Made by a program: the position numbers and the translations under genes. Positions 36,913 through 45,500 of a stretch of DNA of 64,000 bases are shown here, piece after piece; the first letter of the stretch is position 1; each line of letters starts with the position of its first letter. The stretch lies in the NCBI RefSeq assembly GCF_016801775.1, contig NZ_CP069004.1, positions 3,286,001 through 3,350,000 on the forward strand, in the 5' to 3' direction. This DNA comes from Sulfitobacter mediterraneus. GTDB taxonomy: Bacteria > Pseudomonadota > Alphaproteobacteria > Rhodobacterales > Rhodobacteraceae. The notes beneath the pieces are model-generated. The model had not been told where the DNA came from. It saw only the letters and a list, made by a program, of their open reading frames with translations, and ran no database searches.

Positions 36913-38042
36913 ACTTTGACCTGACCGAAGAACGGCAAATGTTGCAGGACACCCTGCGCCGGTTTCTGCGTGACCGCTATGACACCGCAACACGCAATGC
37001 CATTCTCGACAGCGACAGCGGCATGTCCTCAGACATCTGGGCGCAACTGGCCGAACTGGGCGTCATCGGCGCGCTGTTCACCGAAGAACAGGGCGGCTTT
37101 GGCGGCAAGGGCTTTGATCTGGCCGTGGTGTTTGAAGAACTGGGCCGCGCTGGCGTGGTGGAGCCGGTTCTGGACAGTGCTGTTCTCGCGGGCGGATTGC
37201 TGGCGGATCTGGGCGATGAGGCGCAGCAGGCGCATGTTGAAACCCTGATTGGCGGCGGGCTGCATATGGCCCTCGCCCACGGCGAACCCTCCAGCCGCTA
37301 TGACCTGAACCGCGTGCAAACCACTGCCAAGACAGATGGCGACGCCATCGTGCTGAACGGTCACAAGGCTGTTGTAGTTAACGCAGAAGCCGCCGACTAT
37401 CTGGTGGTTTCGGCCCGCGAAAGCGGCGCTGTGGACGATGAGGCGGGCATTTCGCTGTTCCTTGTACCGTCGGACGCCAAAGGTCTCACCATTCAGGGCT
37501 ACGCCTTGCTGGCTGGTGGCCGCGCCGCCGAAGTGATGCTCGACAATGTGCAGCTGACCGCCGCAGACCGCTTGGGCGAGGCAGGCAATGCCTTCGCCGC
37601 GATCGAGGCGCGGATGGCTGCGGCCAGCGTGGCTCAATGCGCTGAAACGTTGGGCGCGATGGAAACCGCGACAGAATTGACTCGCGACTACCTCGGCACC
37701 CGCAAACAGTTCGGACGTCCCATCGGCACCTTCCAGGCACTGGCCCATCGGTTCTCTGATCTGCTGATCGAGATGGAGCAGGCCCGCTCTGCCGTGATCA
37801 ATGCCGCAGGGCATCTTGAGGAAGACCGCAAACTGCGCGAGATCAACGTCTCCGCCACCAAAAACCTGATGGGCCGCGCCGGACGACTGGTCGCCGAGGA
37901 AAGCATCCAGATGCACGGCGGCATCGCGATGACGCAGGAATATGAACTGGCTCATATCGCCAAGCGGATCACCATGGCCGATCACCGCTTTGGTGATACG
38001 GACCATCATCTTGAACGGTTCATCGCCCTTGCCGCCGCCTGA
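36909..38042 (+). CDS. Acyl-CoA dehydrogenase, small subunit type (PimD-like)
   Basis: A 377-residue acyl-CoA dehydrogenase-fold protein. In place of the usual EPxAGSD flavin signature it has HGEPSSRYDL, while the C-terminal QMHGGIAMTQEYELAHIAKR is well kept. In two-subunit enzymes each half contributes part of the active site, so this probably works only with the product of 35707-36912. Start and stop overlap neighbours. The reading frame of the next gene begins inside its last 14 bases. Confidence 0.88.
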   Translation: MNFDLTEERQMLQDTLRRFLRDRYDTATRNAILDSDSGMSSDIWAQLAELGVIGALFTEEQGGFGGKGFDLAVVFEELGRAGVVEPVLDSAVLAGGLLADLGDEAQQAHVETLIGGGLHMALAHGEPSSRYDLNRVQTTAKTDGDAIVLNGHKAVVVNAEAADYLVVSARESGAVDDEAGISLFLVPSDAKGLTIQGYALLAGGRAAEVMLDNVQLTAADRLGEAGNAFAAIEARMAAASVAQCAETLGAMETATELTRDYLGTRKQFGRPIGTFQALAHRFSDLLIEMEQARSAVINAAGHLEEDRKLREINVSATKNLMGRAGRLVAEESIQMHGGIAMTQEYELAHIAKRITMADHRFGDTDHHLERFIALAAA

Positions 38043-38457
38043 GGCCGATAGCCTGATCCACGACGAAACCGGCACGCAAACGCTGATTGGTTACGTCGTG
38101 GATGTGGGTGATCCGGACGGGCGCGGGCGGTGTTGGCTTGATATCGGGCCGCAACACACCAACCGTCATGGCGTGCTGCATGGCGGAATTGCGACGGCCC
38201 TTTTGGACAACGCCAGCGGCACCACCGGATCATTGACGGTGGACGCCACGGGCAAGGCACCCTTTCTGACCGTGACCCTGACAACCCAGTTCATCGCCCC
38301 CGTAAGCGCGGGCAAACGGGTCACCGCGATGGGCCGGGTCACGGGTGGCGGGCGCAGCATTCTCTATATCGCGGCGGATCTGGTGGACGAAGATGGCCGC
38401 CTTATCGCCAGCTCCACCGGCGTATTCAAACGTGTCCCAAAGGAACGACTGACATGA
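38029..38457 (+). CDS. PaaI-type hotdog-fold acyl-CoA thioesterase
   Basis: About 142 residues with a single hotdog domain: TNRHGVLHGGIATALLDNASG is the PaaI/YbgC-type active region (HGG turn and acidic residue), and FIAPVSAGKRVTAMGRV the following strand. Such enzymes release free CoA from stalled acyl-CoA intermediates, a safety valve in aromatic and dicarboxylic catabolism. There is no ATG near the domain start; TTG 38029 is used here because it directly precedes the domain and overlaps the upstream stop, with TTG 38011 or CTG 38053 as alternatives. The end overlaps the next ATG by 4 bases. Confidence 0.75.
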   Translation: MPPPEADSLIHDETGTQTLIGYVVDVGDPDGRGRCWLDIGPQHTNRHGVLHGGIATALLDNASGTTGSLTVDATGKAPFLTVTLTTQFIAPVSAGKRVTAMGRVTGGGRSILYIAADLVDEDGRLIASSTGVFKRVPKERLT

Positions 38458-39224
38458 CCGCACGGCTCGAAGACAAGGGTGATCGCCTGATCATCTGGAA
38501 TGGCAACACTGATAAACGCGGGGCGCTGTCGCCCGAATTATATGAGTGTATCGCCGCCGCGATGGAGCAAGCGCAAGATCCCCGCATCCGAGCCGTGATA
38601 CTGACCTCTGAAGGGGGGTTCTTCTGCGCGGGCGGCGATCTGAACGTACTGATCGCACGCCGCAAAATGGCAGAGGCAGACCGCCGCGACCGAATTGACG
38701 ATCTGCACGATCTGGTGCGCAGCATTCGCGCCTGCCCCGTGCCGGTGATCGCCGCCGTTGAAGGCGGCGCTGCAGGGGCAGGGCTGTCACTGGCGCTGGC
38801 CTGTGATCTGATCGTCGCATCGGAAACCGCCAAATTCACCGCCGCCTATGTCAAGGCTGGCTTGGTCCCCGATGCGGGCCTCACGGCTGCCTTGGCACGG
38901 ATGATCCCGCGCCCGCTGGCGATGGAAATGTGCCTGATGGGCCGGCCTGTCATGGCACAGCGGTTTGCCGATCTCGGCGCGGTCAATCTGATCTGCCCCG
39001 AAGGTCAGGCGATGACCGAAGCCATGGCGCTGGCCGATGCGCTGGCCACTGGTCCGCGCAAGGCGCAAGGCACCATCCGCGGGCTGGTCGGCGCGGCCTA
39101 TGACGTGACCGAAGCTGTGCAGCTTGATGCCGAACGCGATGCGATGGCCCATGCCGCCGGACAGGCCGAAGCGGCCGAGGGTATCGCCGCATTCTTGGAA
39201 AAACGACCACCAAATTACCGCTGA
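38454..39224 (+). CDS. Enoyl-CoA hydratase/isomerase family protein (PimE position; PaaG-like active site)
   Basis: A 256-residue crotonase-fold protein. The oxyanion segment GGFFCAGGDLN is present, but the two hydratase glutamates are replaced: GAGLSLAL where GGGLEVAL is expected and YVKAGLVPDAGL where PEVxLGxxPGAG is expected. The retained PDAG aspartate is as in PaaG-type isomerases, which shift a double bond rather than hydrate it. It probably isomerises an unsaturated intermediate for the pim-like pathway. Simple hydratase naming should be avoided. Confidence 0.85.
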   Translation: MTARLEDKGDRLIIWNGNTDKRGALSPELYECIAAAMEQAQDPRIRAVILTSEGGFFCAGGDLNVLIARRKMAEADRRDRIDDLHDLVRSIRACPVPVIAAVEGGAAGAGLSLALACDLIVASETAKFTAAYVKAGLVPDAGLTAALARMIPRPLAMEMCLMGRPVMAQRFADLGAVNLICPEGQAMTEAMALADALATGPRKAQGTIRGLVGAAYDVTEAVQLDAERDAMAHAAGQAEAAEGIAAFLEKRPPNYR

Positions 39225-39254
39225 TCACGCAGCCAACAACAGGGAGGGAACCAC

Positions 39255-40748
39255 ATGCAACGGGTTGAGGATTTTCTGGCCGATCAAGTGCAAACCGCCC
39301 CGCATGCCCTGTCACTGACCGACAGCATTGGCACCCGCTGGAGCTTTGCCGATCTGGATGCCGCCGGCGATGATCTGGCCGCGCAACTGGCAGAGGCCGG
39401 CGTGCAGGCCAATGACCGGGTTTTGATGCTCTCGGAAAACTGCGCCGCTGCGGTGGCGGTTCTTTTTGCCTGCTGGAAGATGGACGCCGTGGTGATCCCG
39501 GTCAACGCACGCCAGTCCCCTGCAGAAGTGGACCGTGTTCTGGCGCACGCCGCCCCGGCGGCGGTGGTGATGACCGATGCGGTGTCGCCCGATGCGGGGG
39601 CACATGCGCACAGATTGCAGGCCAGCACCATCTCGGGCCGGTTTGGCACATTGCAGCTGGCAACCCCATTGCGCAGCCAGCCTGACGCCGATCTGGCCGA
39701 TGTTGCGGTCCTGCTTTACACCACGGGCACAACCGGCGACCCCAAGGGCGTGATGCTGACCCATGACAATCTGCGCTTCGGCGGCAAAGCCTCGGCCAAC
39801 CTGCGCAATATGACGCCAGACGATCTGATCTATGGCGTGCTGCCGATCACCCATGTCTTTGGCCTCGCTTCCGTTGTCACTGCGTCATGCTATGCTGGTG
39901 CCTCTGTGCGGCTTGAGGCCCGGTTTTCCGCCGCCAAGTTGTTTGCGGCGCTGAATGAAGGTGTCACGCTCCTGTCAGCGGTGCCGCAGATGCACGCTTT
40001 GCTGATGCAATACACCAAAGAACAAGGCCTCGACCGGCTCGGCTCGCCTGACCTGCGCTATGTGTCCTCGGGCGCGGCGCCGCTTGATCCGGCATGGAAA
40101 CGCAAGGCAGAGGCGTTCTACGGGGTCGCCCTGCAAAACGGCTATGGCATGACCGAAACCACCGCGGGCGTCTGCGCCTCGAACAATCCCATCGGATCGC
40201 CTGATATCTCGGTTGGTCCCTGCCTGCCCGGTGTGGAGGTCATGATCGACGACAGCGTGCCAGGCGGCCGTGATGGCACTGGCGAGGTGTTGACGCGCGG
40301 CGCGCACATCATGAAAGGCTATTATCGAAATCCTGAGGAAACTGCCAAAGTGCTGACCTCCGATGGTTGGATGCGGACTGGTGATCTGGGCAAGATCGAT
40401 GAAAACGGCTTTCTGCACATTCTTGGCCGCTCAAAAGAGCTGATTATCCACGGCGGCTTCAACGTCTATCCCCCCGAGGTCGAGGCGGCGTTGAACGACC
40501 ATCCGCAAGTGATCCAATCTGCCGTTATCGGCCGGATGAAAGATGGCGATGAACAGGTGCTGGCCTTTGTGCAGATTGCTGAAGGGGATGATCTGACCGT
40601 GGAAACGCTCCGCGATTTTGTGAGGGACCGGTTGACTGGCTACAAAAGGCCCGCGCAGATCATCCTCGGCACAGCGTTGCCCGCCGCGCCCACAGGCAAG
40701 ATCCTCAAACACAAATTGCTCGACACATTTGCCGATCAACTGACCTGA
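39255..40748 (+). CDS. Acyl-CoA synthetase, class I adenylate-forming (PimA position)
   Basis: A 497-residue enzyme activating a carboxylic acid to its CoA thioester with ATP. P-loop YTTGTTGDPKGVMLTHDN, A5 GYGMTET, A8 hinge RTGDLGKIDENGF and A10 PTGKILKHKL with the catalytic lysine are intact. As last gene of the operon it supplies the entry step, consistent with the pim cluster. It is preceded by a good GGGAGG about 8 bases before the ATG. It converges with rpe, 9 bases away, with no separate terminator visible. Confidence 0.9.
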   Translation: MQRVEDFLADQVQTAPHALSLTDSIGTRWSFADLDAAGDDLAAQLAEAGVQANDRVLMLSENCAAAVAVLFACWKMDAVVIPVNARQSPAEVDRVLAHAAPAAVVMTDAVSPDAGAHAHRLQASTISGRFGTLQLATPLRSQPDADLADVAVLLYTTGTTGDPKGVMLTHDNLRFGGKASANLRNMTPDDLIYGVLPITHVFGLASVVTASCYAGASVRLEARFSAAKLFAALNEGVTLLSAVPQMHALLMQYTKEQGLDRLGSPDLRYVSSGAAPLDPAWKRKAEAFYGVALQNGYGMTETTAGVCASNNPIGSPDISVGPCLPGVEVMIDDSVPGGRDGTGEVLTRGAHIMKGYYRNPEETAKVLTSDGWMRTGDLGKIDENGFLHILGRSKELIIHGGFNVYPPEVEAALNDHPQVIQSAVIGRMKDGDEQVLAFVQIAEGDDLTVETLRDFVRDRLTGYKRPAQIILGTALPAAPTGKILKHKLLDTFADQLT

Positions 40749-40757
40749 GCAAATAGC

Positions 40758-41447
40758 TTAGGCGTAAACGCCCGCCGCCGCCTCACGGATCGCTTTGATG
40801 TTGGTCCCGTAAGGGGCCGGATCGCTGACCGAACCGCCTTTGAACACGGCTGACCCTGCAACCAAGACATCGGCCCCGGCCTGCGCCACGATCGGCGCGG
40901 TTGTCGGGTCCACGCCACCGTCAATCTCGATATGCACGGGGCGGTCACCGATCATCGCCCGTAGGCTTCTGATCTTATCGCTCATGTCGATGAATTTTTG
41001 CCCGCCAAAGCCGGGGTTCACCGTCATCACACAAATCAGGTCGGTCAGGTCCAGCAGATGCGCGACCGCCTCGGCCGGGGTGCCGGGGTTCAGCGCGACA
41101 CCGGCCTTGGCCCCCGCGCCGCGAATGGCTTGCAGGGTACGGTGAATGTGCGGACCGGCCTCCACATGGGCGGTGATCACATCCGCGCCTGCATTGGCGA
41201 AGGCATCAATGTAGGGATCGACCGGCGCGATCATCAAATGCACATCCATCACGCCCTTGATATGCGGACGGATCGCGGCGCAGGTGGTTGGGCCAAAACT
41301 GATGTTGGGCACAAAATGCCCGTCCATCACATCCACATGCACCCAGTCGGCACCCTGTGCCTCGATGGCCTCACATTCAGCGCCGAAGTTGGCGAAATCG
41401 GCGGCAAGGATCGACGGGGCAATTTTGATGGAACGGTCAAAGGTCAT
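40758..41447 (-). CDS. rpe: Ribulose-phosphate 3-epimerase
   Basis: A 229-residue TIM-barrel enzyme interconverting ribulose-5-phosphate and xylulose-5-phosphate in the pentose phosphate and Calvin pathways. IAPSILAADFANFG, HVDVMDGHFVPNISFG, VMTVNPGFGGQKFI and IEIDGGVD contain the catalytic aspartates, metal histidines and phosphate loop. No Calvin-cycle genes are near, so a housekeeping role is likely. It lies 97 bases downstream of the epimerase gene on the same strand and may have its own promoter there. Confidence 0.95.
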   Translation of the reverse strand: MTFDRSIKIAPSILAADFANFGAECEAIEAQGADWVHVDVMDGHFVPNISFGPTTCAAIRPHIKGVMDVHLMIAPVDPYIDAFANAGADVITAHVEAGPHIHRTLQAIRGAGAKAGVALNPGTPAEAVAHLLDLTDLICVMTVNPGFGGQKFIDMSDKIRSLRAMIGDRPVHIEIDGGVDPTTAPIVAQAGADVLVAGSAVFKGGSVSDPAPYGTNIKAIREAAAGVYA

Positions 41448-41544
41448 GGCGCTGGTCCTGTGTTGGCAGTTTGGCCGCGTCTTAGCGGGTCAATGGGCAT
41501 GTGACCAGTGCAGACTGGCCCAAGATGCACAAAGGCCGCAGATC

Positions 41545-42546
41545 TCAGACCTGATAATAGGCGCGATACCAATCGACGAAGGCCTGCAAGCCGTCCTTGA
41601 TATCCTTGGTGGGGCGATCCCCGATCAGTGCCGTCAGCAGCCGGGTGTCCGCCCAAGTGGCAGGCACGTCACCGGGTTGCATATCATGAAAGGTCTTGAT
41701 TGCCGCGCGCCCGCAAGCGGTTTCAATAGCAGCAATGAAATCCAGCAACTTCACCGGGCTGTCATTGCCGATATTGACCACCCGAAACGGCGCCACGGCT
41801 GAGACATTGTCATGCGCCACAGGCGCGGCGGGATCGGGGCGTTTGTCAATCAGGGCCATAATTGCGCCGACCAGATCATCGACATAGGTAAAGTCGCGCT
41901 GCATCTGGCCATGGTTGTAGATGTCGATTGGATCACCGTTCAGGATCGCCTTGGTGAACTTGAAATGCGCCATGTCAGGACGGCCCCATGGCCCGTAAAC
42001 CGTAAAGAACCGGAACATGGTCGTCGGCAGCCCGTAAAGGTGGGCATAGCTGTGCGCCATGGTTTCTCCCGCCTTCTTGGTGGCTGCATAGAAGGACATC
42101 GGGCTGTCCACCTTGTCTGTCTCTGCATAGGGCAGGTCGGTGTTCGCGCCGTAAACCGATGAGCTGGACGCCAGCAACAGGTGCTCTGGCGGGAAGGTCC
42201 GCGCGGCCTCAAGCAATTCGAAGGTTCCGATCAGGTTCGCCTCAACATAGGCCCTCGGCATATGCAGCGAATGGCGCACGCCCGCCTGTGCCGCCAGATG
42301 CACGACGATGTCCGGTCTGTGCTGTTCAAACAGGGTTAACAACACACCGGGCGTTTCGATCTTTTCGTTCACCACCTGAAACGCAGGATATTCCAGCAAC
42401 ATTTCCTGCCGCCGTTTCTTCAGCCCGACGTCATAATAATCCGACAGGCTGTCCAGTCCGACCACCTGCCATCCGGCCTCAAGCAACGCGCGAGAGGTGA
42501 AGTAGCCGACAAATCCGGATGATCCGGTGACAAGTGCGGTTTTCAA
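41545..42546 (-). CDS. UDP-glucuronate 4-epimerase-like NAD-dependent epimerase
   Basis: A 333-residue short-chain dehydrogenase-type epimerase. NAD motif TGSSGFVG at residues 7-14 and catalytic YxxxK in FYAATKKAG; the DSLSDYYDVGLKKRRQ segment and RFFTVYGPWGRPDMA are typical of UDP-glucuronate/galacturonate epimerases (Cap1J/LspL type). It would convert UDP-GlcA from the Ugd at 50903 into UDP-GalA. The start codon is TTG at 42546, overlapping the TGA of the dehalogenase gene by 4 bases, so translation is coupled to that gene; a functional link is not obvious. Confidence 0.85.
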   Translation of the reverse strand: MKTALVTGSSGFVGYFTSRALLEAGWQVVGLDSLSDYYDVGLKKRRQEMLLEYPAFQVVNEKIETPGVLLTLFEQHRPDIVVHLAAQAGVRHSLHMPRAYVEANLIGTFELLEAARTFPPEHLLLASSSSVYGANTDLPYAETDKVDSPMSFYAATKKAGETMAHSYAHLYGLPTTMFRFFTVYGPWGRPDMAHFKFTKAILNGDPIDIYNHGQMQRDFTYVDDLVGAIMALIDKRPDPAAPVAHDNVSAVAPFRVVNIGNDSPVKLLDFIAAIETACGRAAIKTFHDMQPGDVPATWADTRLLTALIGDRPTKDIKDGLQAFVDWYRAYYQV

Positions 42547-45500
42547 AGGTCAATCTCCAGGGTCGCACCCTCATGGGCGGCGCGGGATTGGCACAGGATC
42601 ATGGAGGTCTCACGTTGTGTGGCAGACAGCACAAAATCGCGGTGTTCCACTTCGCCGGCCTTCACACCGCATTTGCACACGCCGCAGATCCCGTCGGAAC
42701 ATTTGATGTCCACAGGTACCCCTGCGGCAATCAGCGCATCAGAGGCAGATTGATCCGCAGCGACCGCAATCTCGCGGCCCGAAGACAGGCGCAGGGTGAA
42801 GGGTGTGTTCACGTATTCAGGCAGTTCCGGTGTTGAGAAATATTCAAGATGCCGCGCGTCTTCGGGCACCCCCGCAGCCTCGGCCGCGTCCATGACCGAT
42901 TGCATATAGGCATCCGGCCCGCAGGTGTAAACGTGGCTGCCCTTTGGTAAGGTGGACATCAGTGCAGGTAAATCCGCGCGGCTGCCCTCGTCTGACAGAT
43001 GCAGATGCACCTGATCCTTCCAAGGCATCTGCGCCAAGAACGCAAGAAACGCGGCAGAGGCGCGGGACGATGACGAATAATGCAGGGCAAAAGGTTTGCC
43101 CAATGCGTGCAAGCGGTGCGCAAAGGCGATCATCGGGGTTACACCGATCCCGCCTCCCATCAACAAGGTCTGCGCGGCGTCTTCAACCAGTTCAAAATGG
43201 TTCACAGGTTTGGAAACAAACACCCGCCGCCCCTTGGTGAACACCCGGTGCAGCAATGCCGATCCGCCGCGCCCCTGATCCTCGCGCAGCACCGCAATCC
43301 GGTAGCGGCTGCGGTCTGCCGGATCACCCAGCAGGGAATAGGGTCGCAAGAATTCAGGCGCGACCACCAGATCCAGATGCGCCCCTGCCGTCCATTCCGG
43401 CAAGTCGTGCCCTTCGGGATGGGCAAAATCGTATAGCGTCACCCCATCGCTCATCTTTTCCGCGTTGACGATGCGCAGATCCAAAACCGGCGCATCACTG
43501 CCAACATTGTAAAGGTGCAGGTGGTCTGTCTCGCCTCGCGCAGATTTTGCACGATGTTCATCAGCGGTGATCAGATCGGCATGCGCCTTGATCCCGGCCT
43601 CGCGGTTCATCGGGTCAGGATAGGGCCAGGGATGCGCAGCCAGCGGCGCGGGGTAGACTGCCAGTGTCTGATCCTCGAACTTCAGGTCCAGATCGGTTTG
43701 CAGATCGCGGGTATTCACCGGGGCTGCGGGCGTGTCATAGCTGCCATCGTCCTGCAATTCGACATCCCACCACCACTTTTTGACCGGGTTCAACCGGCCC
43801 TTGCCAACCTTGTCGTCCAGCTTGGCCAGCATCGGCGCGGCCTGCGGAATATGTGTCGCGGCCCAGCGGAACGGCGCTTCGGCAAAGAGCCCCTCAAGAT
43901 TCCACGGACAGGTTTTCATACAACGCCCGCACATCGCGCCGCCCTGATTGGTGATCCGGTAGGTGGCGCATTTCTGGCTGTCGGATTTCCAGATCTCATA
44001 GCCGTTGAACATCTTTTTTGGCCCGGCGGTGATCGCACCAGAGGGGCACTCGCGGGCGCATTTGTTGCAGGCCTCACAAAACTTTTGCAGGCCAAAATCA
44101 ATGGGCTTGTCATGGGTGACGGGCAGGGTGGTTGTCACCACACCGGATTTCAGGCGTGGGCCAAGGAACGGGTTGAGGATCACCTCGCCGATGCGGCTGA
44201 CCTCACCCATGCCGGCCAACAACAACAAGGGTGGCTGCAACACATCGCCGTCCATCACCGTATGCGCCTTGGACGGATATCCAAGGTTGCGCAGATGTTG
44301 GGCCAGAACCCCACCCAGCATCGAGAACCGCAGGTAGGCCCGCATGCTTTGCGACACCGCGATCCAGTCGTCGCCCGACGATCCTTCCATGGTGTCGAAG
44401 CCCTGATCAATGATCATGCTCAGGGATTGATCATGGGGCGGATCTATGGGTGTGCCAGTGGCGTCATGGCTGTACCATGTCCAATCCGGACAGGCCGAAA
44501 TACCGGCGGCGTCCGCGCCCAGAAAATAGCTGGCCGCCTTGAGGTTGGCGGCATTGCGGGTGGCGTCATGCTGCGCCGGATCAGGATGCACCGCACCGTC
44601 CTGCAACAGGATCAAAGCCCCCAGCAAACGCCGTTGCGCCGCGGCAGGGGCGGATTTCACCACGTGATGACCGCCCTTCATGGCGTTTTGCACTTTTGGC
44701 CCCATATCGCCGAACTGTCCCCGCGCAAACAGATCGGCGCGTTTGGGGACGCGCGGCACGTTCGCCGCGTCGATATAAGTGGTTGGATCATCAACCCGTT
44801 TGAGGGTTTCAAACGGGTGCGGTCCCTGCGCATAGCCGCGTTTGGCATAAGGGTCGTGATCGCGGGCGCTGGTGCCGCCATGGGTGCCAAGCTGCCAATG
44901 CGGGCCTTTGAGAGCCGCCCAAGGCTGTTCGCGCAGCGGTGCCAGGGGCAGGTCGTTGGACAGGGCCATGTCAGTCGTCACAACCGCCAGGCCGAAGCGA
45001 TCACCGATCCAAGGCGCTTGCAATGTTCCGCCCTCCCAGACCGCCAGTCCCGCCGCAATCGCCAGTTTGCCCAGATGCACATCTGATGTGGTGGCCGAAT
45101 GCACCCGCGCATCAAAACCAAGCTGCCGGATATATTCGGCCAGCACGGTGGCATTTTCACTGGCCCTGAGGCAGGCGCGTTCGGCCTGCGCATTCATGAT
45201 CCAGTCGCTGCCCGGTTCGTCCGCCTTGGGATCGCGGGGAAAGGCCGTCAGAATCACCAGCGCATGATGGTGATCGCCAAGTGGCTGCGCCGGTGCCTCG
45301 GCCGCATCGCGCAGGTTCGCCATGATCACATCGACACCAGCGGCCAATGTCTTGGTCTGCCGCTCGCGCAGGTCACGGGCCAGTGCATCGGTGGCAGGGT
45401 TGTGGCGGGGTCGCGCCAGCCGCGCCGCATCGGGCAGTGCGCAAATGCCGACCATGCTGGCATCGTTGTAATAGCCAAAGGATTTGAGGTGCTGACTGCG

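Noticed and set aside
43515..45086. Long plus-strand open frame (523 codons) opposite the dehalogenase gene
   Set aside because: It is antisense to a protein with clear iron-sulfur and flavin motifs; the translation is rich in Arg, His, Gln and Cys with no recognisable domain, as expected for a GC-rich shadow frame.
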